Origin: Ciceribacter lividus
Lineage (GTDB): Bacteria > Pseudomonadota > Alphaproteobacteria > Rhizobiales > Rhizobiaceae
Assembly (NCBI RefSeq): GCF_003337715.1
Contig: NZ_QPIX01000007.1
Location: 1 to 64,000, forward strand
Length of the DNA stretch: 64,000 nucleotides
Reading direction: 5' to 3'
Shown: in pieces, positions 45,286-53,426 of the stretch
Numbering within the stretch: position 1 is the first letter of the stretch
Layout of the letters: the number at the start of each line of letters is the position of its first letter
The notes under the pieces: model-generated
The model's input: only the letters and a program-made list of their open reading frames with translations
Told to the model about the DNA's origin: nothing
The model's database searches: none
Program-made: the position numbers and the translations under genes

Positions 45286-46779
45286 TTACCACCTAAGACG
45301 CCCGAGCGCGGCCCGCTGCTTCTTGTCACGCGCCTCATTGGGATCGTCGATTGCCTCAACCGCCTCGATGTATTCGGCGATATAACCTGGCGGCAGGTCG
45401 TGCTCCCTGCCACCTGCTAGGACAAAGTCCTTGTACCAAGCATACGGTTTGAGGTTGCTGTCGATGTAGTCGGGAGTAGCGAGATAGGTGAGGACCTTCC
45501 GCCTGCGACCTTTGTCGTTTATGACCGTTACCGTCGCGTGCTCGTAACCGCTTCCGACGCCTTCAGCCTTATCTAGCTTGGCGCGCTCGGCGGGATCGAA
45601 GCTGAATAGAACTCCGATCACGCTATTCTCGTCGCCAGTGGCAACTGCATTGCATTTCCCGGACCCGTCCGTACTGCGCTTATGAAAACGAAGCGCATGA
45701 CCCGGTAAGGTCGCGATACCGAGCGGCTTGCAGCTCGGTATTCGTTCGCGCTGCCGGGGGGTCGACATGTTCGACCCATAAGCAAAATATACAACATGCT
45801 CTGGGGGGCCGGTCTCTGTATTCTTCAACGGCTCGATTGTCGGGTCTCCCGGCTTCAGGATCGAGCGTAGCGGTACTGTCATTATGCTGCACTCGTCAGT
45901 CTCTTCGCCTTCGCGAGTAATGATGGGCTGTCCATCTTCAAGGTCGAGGATGGGTATGGGCCTGCCGGACCATCCGCAGTCGGCACAGCGTGGTCGCTCC
46001 CAAAGCACGCCGGGCGCGGCGGTGTTTTCGCCATGCTCGGGTTCGAGATGCGGCGACCCGCAATTCGGGCATTCCTCAGGCACACCACGCAACTCGCGAA
46101 GGATCAATGAGGTCGCCATCCCGATGGCATGCTGAGTTAACGAGTGCGCCATGTCGGCGTCAATCCAGGTCGCCGACTTTGAATGCGTCAGCCAGTTGGA
46201 GAATGTCCATGCGGTCTCGAGCACGTCCTTGAGGGCTCCACGACGCTCCTTGTTGGTGTCACTCGGCAGAAGATCGTTGCAGATGATTTCTGTCCATGCG
46301 CGGAAGTTGGCGCGCTGCGGCGGAGCGTCGGTCTTCCACACTGCTGCGTCCTGCGCTACGGCGATCAGTTCAAGCAGCACTTCACGACAGCGGACGCCGA
46401 CGGTCTGATAGTCAGAAAGCTTGTGCGCCTGCGTCACGGCTGCCCCAGCTTCTTCCATCCTTTCGAATACTGGTCCGAATGGGAGGAGGCGAAGATCACC
46501 CTCTTGTTGTTTTTCCGTTCGCGGGATGCGGAGCATCAGACCGATATGGAATGTCAGAGCAAGGTCCATACTTGGGAACTGCTCCTGGGAATAGAGATTT
46601 GTGCCGCCCGTGATGACCCACCAACGATCCTTATTGGTGTGGACATCCCACACGTCGTGACGGGTGTTCAGGACGGCCTCCGAGTAGACCTTCTGCATGA
46701 AGGTCACTTCGAGGTCGGGAGCCTGCCATTCAAAGTATTCCCGGACTTCCTCGATTTCCGCTTCAGTAGATTTCAACAT
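45286..46779 (-). CDS. helical domain-zinc ribbon-gamma-glutamylcyclotransferase fusion
   Basis: A 497-residue protein with three parts. Residues 1-230 are mostly helical with a conserved-looking TAWTFSNWLTHSKSATWIDADMAHSL stretch. A zinc ribbon spans 237-268 (CPNC ... CADC). The C-terminal domain (about 329-490) is a gamma-glutamylcyclotransferase-like (GGCT/AIG2) fold: VVYFAYGSNM and a catalytic Glu406 in KLDKAEG are both intact, so activity is plausible. It lies 53 bases downstream of the nuclease-like gene on the same strand, forming a two-gene unit. GGCT domains act on gamma-glutamyl peptides or gamma-glutamylated targets; here a role as effector or antitoxin is only a guess. The overall architecture is unfamiliar to me. 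Confidence 0.75.
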   Translation of the reverse strand: MLKSTEAEIEEVREYFEWQAPDLEVTFMQKVYSEAVLNTRHDVWDVHTNKDRWWVITGGTNLYSQEQFPSMDLALTFHIGLMLRIPRTEKQQEGDLRLLPFGPVFERMEEAGAAVTQAHKLSDYQTVGVRCREVLLELIAVAQDAAVWKTDAPPQRANFRAWTEIICNDLLPSDTNKERRGALKDVLETAWTFSNWLTHSKSATWIDADMAHSLTQHAIGMATSLILRELRGVPEECPNCGSPHLEPEHGENTAAPGVLWERPRCADCGWSGRPIPILDLEDGQPIITREGEETDECSIMTVPLRSILKPGDPTIEPLKNTETGPPEHVVYFAYGSNMSTPRQRERIPSCKPLGIATLPGHALRFHKRSTDGSGKCNAVATGDENSVIGVLFSFDPAERAKLDKAEGVGSGYEHATVTVINDKGRRRKVLTYLATPDYIDSNLKPYAWYKDFVLAGGREHDLPPGYIAEYIEAVEAIDDPNEARDKKQRAALGRLRW

Positions 46780-46832
46780 GATCTGGATAGGCCCCGACGT
46801 CAGTTTCTAACAAATGTTGGCCATGGCATTCG

Positions 46833-48401
46833 TCACGCGGCCTTGGAAGCCGACGGCTTATTGTCACGCCGCGCATCGATCAAAACCACATCCTTGTTGT
46901 TTTCCAGGTGGAGCCTTTTCAGGATGGCCTTCACCCTTTCTAACTCGGACGCAGTGAAATAGATGATAGCCTTGATCGCATGCTTCGCATCGCTCGCCGC
47001 TTGGTAAATCTCCGCCTGTTTAGCCAGATTCTGCTCGAGCTTGGTATTTTTGGCGAGCTTCATTTCGACCAAGGTCTTATCCCGCCCCCGGCTGATCTTG
47101 AAGTCGACCGGTCCGCGTCCATCATTGGCCTCAGCGCCAGCGTCGGAAGGCGTACCAAACCACACCAAGCGATAGAGGACATGCAAGTCCTTTTCGCGCT
47201 CGATCGGTTCGCCTTTGTCGTCGTAGAAAAACCGGTGGCCACCCTTATTTTCTATGACATCCTTCAGATACGCGAGGCGGGCGTGTGCTTCTTCATAGGT
47301 CGTCTTGCCGATCCTATAGAATTCTGTTTCCGCCAACAGGACCGATTGAAGCGCCTGCAATTGCTCGATGAACAGATATTCGATTGCAAGGACTTTTTCC
47401 TCACTGGCGTCTTTCGCCTCGTCGCCGCGCATCTCCTTTAAGCGAATGTAGTAATCAATGATCTGAGGGAATTTCTGCATGGTTGCGACGACAGCGGCCG
47501 AGCGCTCTTTCCGAGTGGGTTTCCTCTCCTTTTCCCGTCTCCGCCGCTTCCCTTTTGTCACACCTGGAGATTCGGCTTTTGTCCTACGATGCAACTCCAG
47601 TTCAAAGTAATTGAACACCGAGGCCCTAAGCTGGGCATCAGGTATCGCCTCGGGAATATCTTCGAAGCCGCTAATCAGGTCGCCGCGATTGATCCAGTTT
47701 TCGTCACGGGTCAACACGTCCTTCGGTGTCAGGATTACATAGTCACCATTGACCCAAGGCAGCTTGTAGCGGCCCCTAGACCAACTCTGCGTCTCGTAAC
47801 TGAATTTCGCGCGATCTACCCATACTTCTCGCACCGCTCCGACTGGCAGATGGTCAGCGGCAAATTTCTCGGTATATCGGCATAGGAAATCTTTGATCAG
47901 ATTAGTGGTGAAGTCGCTGATATTGTCGCGGCCTACTCCATCTGACACTAGGCAAACCTTTTCGAGATGGCTGCTTTCGGTGATTCTCTCTGCTCCGAAA
48001 TCGGAAAAGATGACATGCAGATTGGCGTGCAGATTTCTAGCGAAATCGATGCCGAGGCCAGCACCATCATTGCCCGTCTCCGAGAAGCCCAGCCAATTCT
48101 GCTTGACCTCCGGAAAGCAGTACCAATTCCGCAACTGCCCCTCGTTCACACGCCCTTCGGCGGCACGGTCCCGCAGGAATACGAGATATTCAATGATCTT
48201 CTCGTGAAGAGCCACGTACTCAGGCTTTTCGCTATGGAAGAGCAGGAATGGATCAATAAACAACGGAAGGTCATTGACCACCGATATGTTCACCGCCCCG
48301 TAATTCTCGAATACAGCCTGATCTATACCAAAGTAGTCGCTGATAAACGTCGCCACGTTGTCGCCCCGCTGATGCAAGCAGAGATTACAGAGGACCTGCA
48401 T
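46833..48401 (-). CDS. PD-(D/E)XK nuclease-like protein, candidate defence gene
   Basis: A 522-residue protein. The C-terminal third contains GPVDFKISRGRDKTLVEMKLAKN, the D-x(n)-E-x-K core (Asp433, Glu446, Lys448) of PD-(D/E)XK nucleases, followed by YQAASDAKHAIKAIIYFT. The N-terminal part (about 20-260) has an unrecognised domain with FENYGAVNISVVNDLPLFIDPFLLFH. A highly basic linker (KGKRRRREKERKPTRKER, about 283-300) separates the two and could bind nucleic acid. A GTG start near 48358 is an alternative because residue 18 onward reads like a domain start. It pairs with the GGCT fusion downstream. Confidence 0.75.
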   Translation of the reverse strand: MQVLCNLCLHQRGDNVATFISDYFGIDQAVFENYGAVNISVVNDLPLFIDPFLLFHSEKPEYVALHEKIIEYLVFLRDRAAEGRVNEGQLRNWYCFPEVKQNWLGFSETGNDGAGLGIDFARNLHANLHVIFSDFGAERITESSHLEKVCLVSDGVGRDNISDFTTNLIKDFLCRYTEKFAADHLPVGAVREVWVDRAKFSYETQSWSRGRYKLPWVNGDYVILTPKDVLTRDENWINRGDLISGFEDIPEAIPDAQLRASVFNYFELELHRRTKAESPGVTKGKRRRREKERKPTRKERSAAVVATMQKFPQIIDYYIRLKEMRGDEAKDASEEKVLAIEYLFIEQLQALQSVLLAETEFYRIGKTTYEEAHARLAYLKDVIENKGGHRFFYDDKGEPIEREKDLHVLYRLVWFGTPSDAGAEANDGRGPVDFKISRGRDKTLVEMKLAKNTKLEQNLAKQAEIYQAASDAKHAIKAIIYFTASELERVKAILKRLHLENNKDVVLIDARRDNKPSASKAA

Positions 48402-48777
48402 TTTCTCAACTGCTTATTTCGATATGTGTTGAGGGCGACAGTACCGGGAAAGGGGAGCAACCGTTCGGTAACTGACTTACCGTGATCCCTTCAATTAATA
48501 TAGCACAACGTCAGTATGTTCTGGCGACCATTGCGCCAGATGCGGACGAACCATGCCATTGAGAGTTCGCTTTGAGGCAAACCGATTGCTCAGCGGGATA
48601 GGTGTAAGGGACGCGCAATTCACGATCACAAGGGCTCAGGGCCTCCAGCCCTCGCCGCAGACCGCTGGTGCCAAGACACAACCACACGTAAATATTTCTT
48701 GTTGAACTCTCGCCTGATGTATTGCATTAAAGGCATGATACTCTCATCTCTTGTCATTTGCACCGATAGGGGCCGGG
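48402..48777. other. intergenic region with att-like sequence and promoters
   Basis: No gene between the divergent nuclease and CD-NTase genes. It contains the degenerate attachment-like site at 48494-48529. On the minus strand that site reads TATATT, which could serve as a -10 box for the nuclease gene. Confidence 0.5.
48494..48529 (+). repeat. fossil attR-like site 1
   Basis: ATTAATATAGCACAACGTCAG differs from the reconstructed attP left arm and core at 2 of 21 bases. After it, TATGTTCTGGCGACC aligns without gaps to the comM side of attR (14 of 21 over the core and following bases by eye). Same orientation as attR at 52566. Confidence 0.65.
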
Positions 48778-49659
48778 ATGGGTGTTGCAAACGAATTCTA
48801 CAACTTCCGGAACAACTACAATATCGGCCCCGAGCTAATCAGCTCGATCGGTCAACGCTATCGACGCATTACTACGCGCCTCAACACCGACTTTTGGAAC
48901 ACCGATTCGAGTTCCGCTCACAGCCTCTATGTCGGCTCCTACGGTCGGGACACGGCAGCGAGAGGAATAAGCGACCTCGATATCGGCTTTCAGCTCCCTT
49001 ACGTGCATTACGTCAAGTATAGCGGGTATCAGTCCAACGGTCAGTCAGCGCTACTTCAGGCGGTGAAAAACTCCCTCCTCAATACCTACAATTCTAGCAA
49101 GGTCGGCGGTGATGGTCAGGTTGTCGTCATCTCGTTCACGGACGGGATCACGTTCGAAATTCTTCCGTACTTCACCAATACGGATGGTTCCTGGACCTTT
49201 GCCGATTCGAACGGTGGAGGCTCTTGGAGGAAATGCAATCCTCGGGCAGAGATGGATGCCGTTCAGACTCGAAATAAGGCCGTCAACGGCAACCTCAAAG
49301 CACTTTGTCGGATGATGCGGGTATGGAAGGACCACAATAGCGTCCCGATGAGCGGAGCCTTGATCGACGCACTCGCCTACCAATTCATTGAAAATTGGGA
49401 GTACCAAGATAAATCTTACGCCTATCATGACTTCCTGGCTCGGGATTTTTTGAAGTACCTCTACGACCTCGATCGAGAGAAGACTTATTGGCGTATGCCT
49501 GGGAGCGGCTCCTACGTCTACAAGTCGGGGGTGTTCTGGACGAAAGCGCTCACGGACTACAATATCGCCGTCGAGGCCTGCAGCATGCAGGCCGACGATA
49601 GGGCCGCACAGCGCCGCGCGAAATGGAGAACCGTCTTTGGCACAACTTTCCCAATCTGA
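48778..49659 (+). CDS. CBASS CD-NTase (SMODS-type nucleotidyltransferase)
   Basis: A 293-residue cGAS/DncV-like nucleotidyltransferase that would make a cyclic (oligo)nucleotide signal on phage infection. The nucleotidyltransferase core has G-S at 53-54 in YVGSYGRDTA and the metal-binding aspartates in GISDLDIGF (Asp66, Asp68), with Glu127 in ITFEILPYF as the likely third acid. The C-terminal SMODS helical region follows. ATG 48778 with AGGGG upstream is preferred to a TTG at 48751. Its 3' end overlaps the SLATT gene by 23 bases, so signal synthase and effector are coupled. No Cap2/Cap3-type genes are present, indicating a minimal CBASS. Confidence 0.9.
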   Translation: MGVANEFYNFRNNYNIGPELISSIGQRYRRITTRLNTDFWNTDSSSAHSLYVGSYGRDTAARGISDLDIGFQLPYVHYVKYSGYQSNGQSALLQAVKNSLLNTYNSSKVGGDGQVVVISFTDGITFEILPYFTNTDGSWTFADSNGGGSWRKCNPRAEMDAVQTRNKAVNGNLKALCRMMRVWKDHNSVPMSGALIDALAYQFIENWEYQDKSYAYHDFLARDFLKYLYDLDREKTYWRMPGSGSYVYKSGVFWTKALTDYNIAVEACSMQADDRAAQRRAKWRTVFGTTFPI

Positions 49660-50227
49660 TCCACGATACCAACTCGAGAGCCAAGTACGCGAGTGTTATG
49701 GCCGTTGCGCCTACACCCACAAGATTCACGAGAAGATGGCCGAACGGCTTGCCGATCATCAATGGTATGCGAAGTGGTTCAACATCATCCTGTCCGCGCT
49801 CATCGCCAGCGGCGCGGTGGCGGCCATTTTCAAGGCGGAGACAGGGCTTCTACAATATGCGGAATACGCGACCGTCGTGCTTGCCATTCTTAGCCTCATC
49901 TACAACGCGTATCAGAAAGACTTAGACCCCGGTGCGCTAGCACAACGACACAGGGAAACCGCGTCCGACATCTGGAATGTGCGAGAATCTTACCTCAGTC
50001 TGATAACCGACGCACTCAACTCGGCGGTTCAAATTGATGACCTTCGCGCGAAACGCGACGAACTGCAGGCCAACCTTCACGAAATATATCGGGCGGCACC
50101 ATTCACGGACGGGAAGGCCTACAAGAAGGCGCAAGAATCTTTGAAGGACAATGAGGAGCTTATGTTCTCCGACAAAGAAATCGACGACATGCTTCCCACT
50201 ACTTTAAGGCGGCTGAACAGACCCTAG
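49637..50227 (+). CDS. SLATT-domain membrane effector
   Basis: A 196-residue protein with the SLATT layout: N-terminal helix (ESQVRECYGRCAYTHKIHEKMAERL), then two TM helices at about residues 43-65 and 75-92 (WFNIILSALIASGAVAAIF and TVVLAILSLIYNAY), then a long C-terminal helical region. SLATT proteins are predicted pore-forming effectors that kill the infected cell when triggered by a nucleotide signal. The overlapping CD-NTase gene is the expected partner (SMODS-SLATT arrangement described by Burroughs and colleagues). Confidence 0.88.
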   Translation: MAQLSQSDPRYQLESQVRECYGRCAYTHKIHEKMAERLADHQWYAKWFNIILSALIASGAVAAIFKAETGLLQYAEYATVVLAILSLIYNAYQKDLDPGALAQRHRETASDIWNVRESYLSLITDALNSAVQIDDLRAKRDELQANLHEIYRAAPFTDGKAYKKAQESLKDNEELMFSDKEIDDMLPTTLRRLNRP

Positions 50228-50282
50228 TTTATGCTGACTCCCATGTCCGCATAGGGCGACGGCGCTTAAGCACGTCGTTTTG

Positions 50283-50318
50283 ATTATTGTAGTATAACGT
50301 CAGCCGGCTATGGCGACC
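50283..50318 (+). repeat. fossil attR-like site 2
   Basis: ATTATTGTAGTATAACGTCAG differs from the reconstructed attP arm and core at 4 of 21 bases. It shares with site 1 the block CGTCAG, a 7-base spacer, then TGGCGACC. It lies between the CBASS pair and the STAND gene, 190 bases before the latter's start. Confidence 0.6.
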
Positions 50319-50472
50319 TCGAACCATCGACCGAAGCCACCCGGTTTCCGTCGACTTCGTACTGCCATCCCCCGATAATTGCTGCAGGACAACGTAAGAT
50401 TGTTAGTAGACTTTCGAACTGCCACGTGCTCCAAGACAGCACAGTTCAGCGCATCTGAGGTTTCATGTTAGC

Positions 50473-52467
50473 ATGGCGACGCCTGGCATCCATCCGAATT
50501 TCGCTTACGACATTTACACCGGAGAAGAACAAACAATCATAAAACGCTTTTCTTCGGAGTGGTTCATAACATCTGGTACTCAGCCTCTGATGCTGTCTGA
50601 GAAGAGCACATACCGTGCTTTTCTCGGCAAGCCGTGCGATCCATCTGCGAAGATGTTCAATCTGGAGCGCGAGATAGTTGCAGTTTTCAGCAACTACGAG
50701 GAGTTCGAGGTCCGAACGATCGATGCATTTGAAGCTGCATCCAACCGATTTACCCCTCTGAGAATCGACCCAATCTGTCGAGTTCTCATTAGCCGGGACG
50801 GGAACATAGTAGAGAGGATAAAAGACATCCTCAAAAACGACCCTGAATTGCCGATAATAATTCCATTCACGTATGATGAACTTATCAACAATCGAGACCC
50901 GGCGCTGATATTAAATAGATTCAGACAGCACTTTTTCTCTCGTGACCTTTTTGCTTTTGAAAGCCCGCTGAAGCGAGATACGTATTTCTTCGGTCGCGCG
51001 GACTTGATAAACAATATATTGTCCCGACACCGATCAAATGAGAACTCAGCCCTGTTCGGATTACGTCGCAGCGGAAAGACGTCGATCGTATTCGGGCTAG
51101 AGCGCGCGAGCAGATTGAATGGACAATCGTTCGTTTCTATTGATTGCCAAAGCCCCTCTGTGCATCAAAGACGCTGGTACCAGCTTCTCCCCTACCTTTT
51201 GCGGCAGACGATAAACAAGTATAGCCTCAAGCAGAATCTAGTCAACGACGCAGCCTATACTGAACTCAACGCATCTGATCAGTTTTACGCAGACGTCAAA
51301 ACGATCCACGGAGCCTTAAAGAAGTCTCCAATCATCATGGCTTTTGACGAGATCGAGCGGATATCACCGAAAACGGCTTCATCTCCTCATTGGTCAGAGG
51401 GTATGGATTTCATTTTCTTCTGGCAGGCAATTCGGTCCGCATTTCAGCGCCATACAGGCGTCTTCTCTTTCTTCCTGATCGGAACGAATCCACAGTGCAT
51501 CGAGACCGCGTTTATCCAAGGCCACGACAACCCAATCTTCAATAGCGTTCCGATCGAATACATCCCGAGCTTCGACCACAACCAGACATCCGAGATGGTT
51601 AAGAAGCTCGGCTTGTACATGGGGTTGATATTCGACGACTTGGTCTGTTCGAAGCTGCACGAGGACTTCGGCGGGCATCCGTACCTTATCCGCCACGTTT
51701 GCTCATTGATAAACAAGAACTCGCCATCGAACAGACCAGTACGCATAGACAAATCCGTTTACTCAAAAGCCAAGTCTGATTTCTACGTTAATTACGCCAA
51801 CTACACAGAGATGATCCTCGATGTTCTCGTGAGGGACTTTCCTGACGAGTATGTTATGCTCAATGCCCTTGCGAACAATGATCTCGACTTGTTCAATACA
51901 TTTGCTGCTTACAACTCCTTGACGAGCCACCTCGTCGGTTACGGCCTCATCTCCAAGGGTAGCGATGGTTTTTACTTTAGGATCGAGTCGGTCCGCGATC
52001 ATCTGCAGAAGAAATCGAAGTTCACAAAGCTCGTGAAAACGAATGAAGAGAGGCTGGTGGAGGTCGCAGCTCGCCGAGCGATCGTGGAGCCCGCTATGAG
52101 GCGGCTCATTCTAGCAATTTTCATGGCGAACTATGGAAAGAAGGCGCAACAGGAGGCCTCCTCAATTCTCAGCGGAATCAGCCAGAAGCGTCTTGCCGAG
52201 CGCGGCTTCTCTGCCGCACTTCAGCCAAACTCAATCGATCTTAACCTCAGCGACCTTGCGAAGCTGGTATCAGAAAAATGGTCGATCTTTGATAATTTAT
52301 TCAACATTAAGCAGATCGAGTTTGACTTCTATATGGAAGCGATTCGGGTTGTACGCACTCAGGAGGCGCATTCAGGCGAGATTACCAATGATCAGTTTAT
52401 ACAAGCCCGTATTGCTTTCGCAAAGCTCGAGGATGAGTTGAGATCGATGGGTTTCTTGTCTTCGTGA
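50473..52467 (+). CDS. STAND-type NTPase with C-terminal HEPN RNase motif
   Basis: A 664-residue protein. Residues 1-165 form an N-terminal domain I do not recognise. The P-loop NTPase core has Walker A GLRRSGKTS (196-204) and Walker B PIIMAFDEIERI (Asp292, Glu293), followed by a winged-helix-like lid (about 300-510). The last 130 residues are helical and contain RTQEAH (Arg628-x4-His633), the R-x4-6-H signature of HEPN ribonucleases, in a Swt1-like context. I infer a sensor-switch-effector protein for abortive infection, with RNA cleavage as the output. It stands alone between an att-like site and attR. Its base composition is poorer in GC than the chromosome, consistent with recent transfer. 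Confidence 0.78.
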   Translation: MATPGIHPNFAYDIYTGEEQTIIKRFSSEWFITSGTQPLMLSEKSTYRAFLGKPCDPSAKMFNLEREIVAVFSNYEEFEVRTIDAFEAASNRFTPLRIDPICRVLISRDGNIVERIKDILKNDPELPIIIPFTYDELINNRDPALILNRFRQHFFSRDLFAFESPLKRDTYFFGRADLINNILSRHRSNENSALFGLRRSGKTSIVFGLERASRLNGQSFVSIDCQSPSVHQRRWYQLLPYLLRQTINKYSLKQNLVNDAAYTELNASDQFYADVKTIHGALKKSPIIMAFDEIERISPKTASSPHWSEGMDFIFFWQAIRSAFQRHTGVFSFFLIGTNPQCIETAFIQGHDNPIFNSVPIEYIPSFDHNQTSEMVKKLGLYMGLIFDDLVCSKLHEDFGGHPYLIRHVCSLINKNSPSNRPVRIDKSVYSKAKSDFYVNYANYTEMILDVLVRDFPDEYVMLNALANNDLDLFNTFAAYNSLTSHLVGYGLISKGSDGFYFRIESVRDHLQKKSKFTKLVKTNEERLVEVAARRAIVEPAMRRLILAIFMANYGKKAQQEASSILSGISQKRLAERGFSAALQPNSIDLNLSDLAKLVSEKWSIFDNLFNIKQIEFDFYMEAIRVVRTQEAHSGEITNDQFIQARIAFAKLEDELRSMGFLSS

Positions 52468-52565
52468 CGTGAGGCAATTCACACTTCCCGGGACCGCTTG
52501 AGGATCAATCGGCTTGCCACCGTTGGGCTCTATTGGTGTCCGCTTCGGGAGGTGGCATTTGTTCG

Positions 52566-52600
52566 ATTAATGTAGCACAACATGAGGAGGTTGTGGCCGC
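52566..52600. mobile_element. attR, right attachment junction
   Basis: Element arm ATTAATGTAGCACAA (52566-52580) followed by CAT (52581-52583) and then comM coding sequence GAGGAGGTTGTGGCC. The arm is the exact reverse complement of the left arm at 24865-24879. Confidence 0.85.
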
Positions 52601-53225
52601 CGGCTGCCGCCACTTCGAGAGCACGCTTCGCGCTCTCCTGACCGCGAATGTCGGCGAGATCTGGCAGATTGGCGGAAAGCGCACGAACGGCCGGCTCGGG
52701 TCGCGAGAGCACCTGGGTTCCCCGAAAGTGATTGGCGAGCGCAATCAGGCTACGCGGCGCCAGAATGTCAATCTCCGCCCCAGCCCAAGCCGCCTCGGGT
52801 CCGCTGTCGGCGGGGCAGATGAGGCCTTTGCCAAGCGCATTGGCGCCGATCGCCGCCGGCAGCGCACCGGCAATCGGGGCAATTGTTCCGTCGAGATTGA
52901 GTTCGCCGATGACCACGTAATCCGAAAGCGCATCACCGGGAATGGCGCCGAGTGCCGCCATAAGGCCGAGCGCAATGGGAAGATCGAAATGCGAACCTTC
53001 CTTAGGCAGGTCGGCCGGTGCAAGATTGACGGTTACCCGCTTGGGCGGCAAGGCGAGCCCCGAGGCATGCAAGGCCGCTTGCACCCGTTCGCGGCTCTCG
53101 GCAACCGCCTTGTCCGGCAGGCCGACGATCTGCATGCCGATCTTGCCCGGCGCGACCATCACCTGAACGTCGACAGGAACCCCTTCGATGCCCTGAAATG
53201 CAACCGTACTGACACGCGCAACCAT
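52581..53225 (-). pseudogene. comM: comM, 5' part (interrupted by integrated element)
   Basis: First 215 codons of ComM, starting M-V-A-R-V-S-T-V at 53225 and ending at the shared Met codon of GGHNLLM. The Lon-like N-terminal domain is intact (FQGIEGVPVDVQVMVAPGKIGMQIVGLPDKAVAESRERVQAAL). The frame then runs into the element and stops at 52530 after about 16 foreign residues (L-C-Y-I-N-R-T...). The rest of the gene is at 23967-24857. A longer open frame to 53411 is not part of ComM. Confidence 0.93.
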
Positions 53226-53426
53226 CGCCCGCCCCCTCGATCTGCCCCCTGGCATGGCGGGAAAATACATCTTCCGCGCGCTGCCGATCGAACACTGACA
53301 CGGATTTCGGGCAATGACAAGAACATTTGCGGAACAGATGTGCGCAATATTCCCGCATAGGTTTTGTTCTGGTTGTATCCGAGAACATATATCGTACGCC
53401 GTGGGCAGCAACGCCGCCCGGCAGTC

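Larger units (their letters stand above)
24858..52583. mobile_element. 27.7-kb integrative element inserted in comM
   Basis: The element is bounded by the two comM fragments and by 15-bp inverted arms. It carries a large serine integrase at its left end, a primase-like replication gene, a relaxase operon with a DotA/TraY-like membrane protein, a flagellin-containing cargo block and three defence-like modules at the right end. Insertion uses the conserved GHNLLM codons of comM. comM is a known insertion hot spot in other bacteria (for example AbaR islands in Acinetobacter). Whether the element is self-transmissible is unclear because a full type IV secretion set is not present. Confidence 0.9.

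Noticed and set aside
46790..46825. CGTCAG followed by TTGGCC between the nuclease and GGCT genes, as another att-like site
   Set aside because: The ATTAATATAGCACAA arm is missing and the spacing is wrong; it also lies inside the two-gene unit.
24865..52580. Inverted repeats at both ends as evidence of a DDE transposon
   Set aside because: No transposase is present and no target duplication is seen; the repeats are explained as the two arms of a serine-integrase attP.
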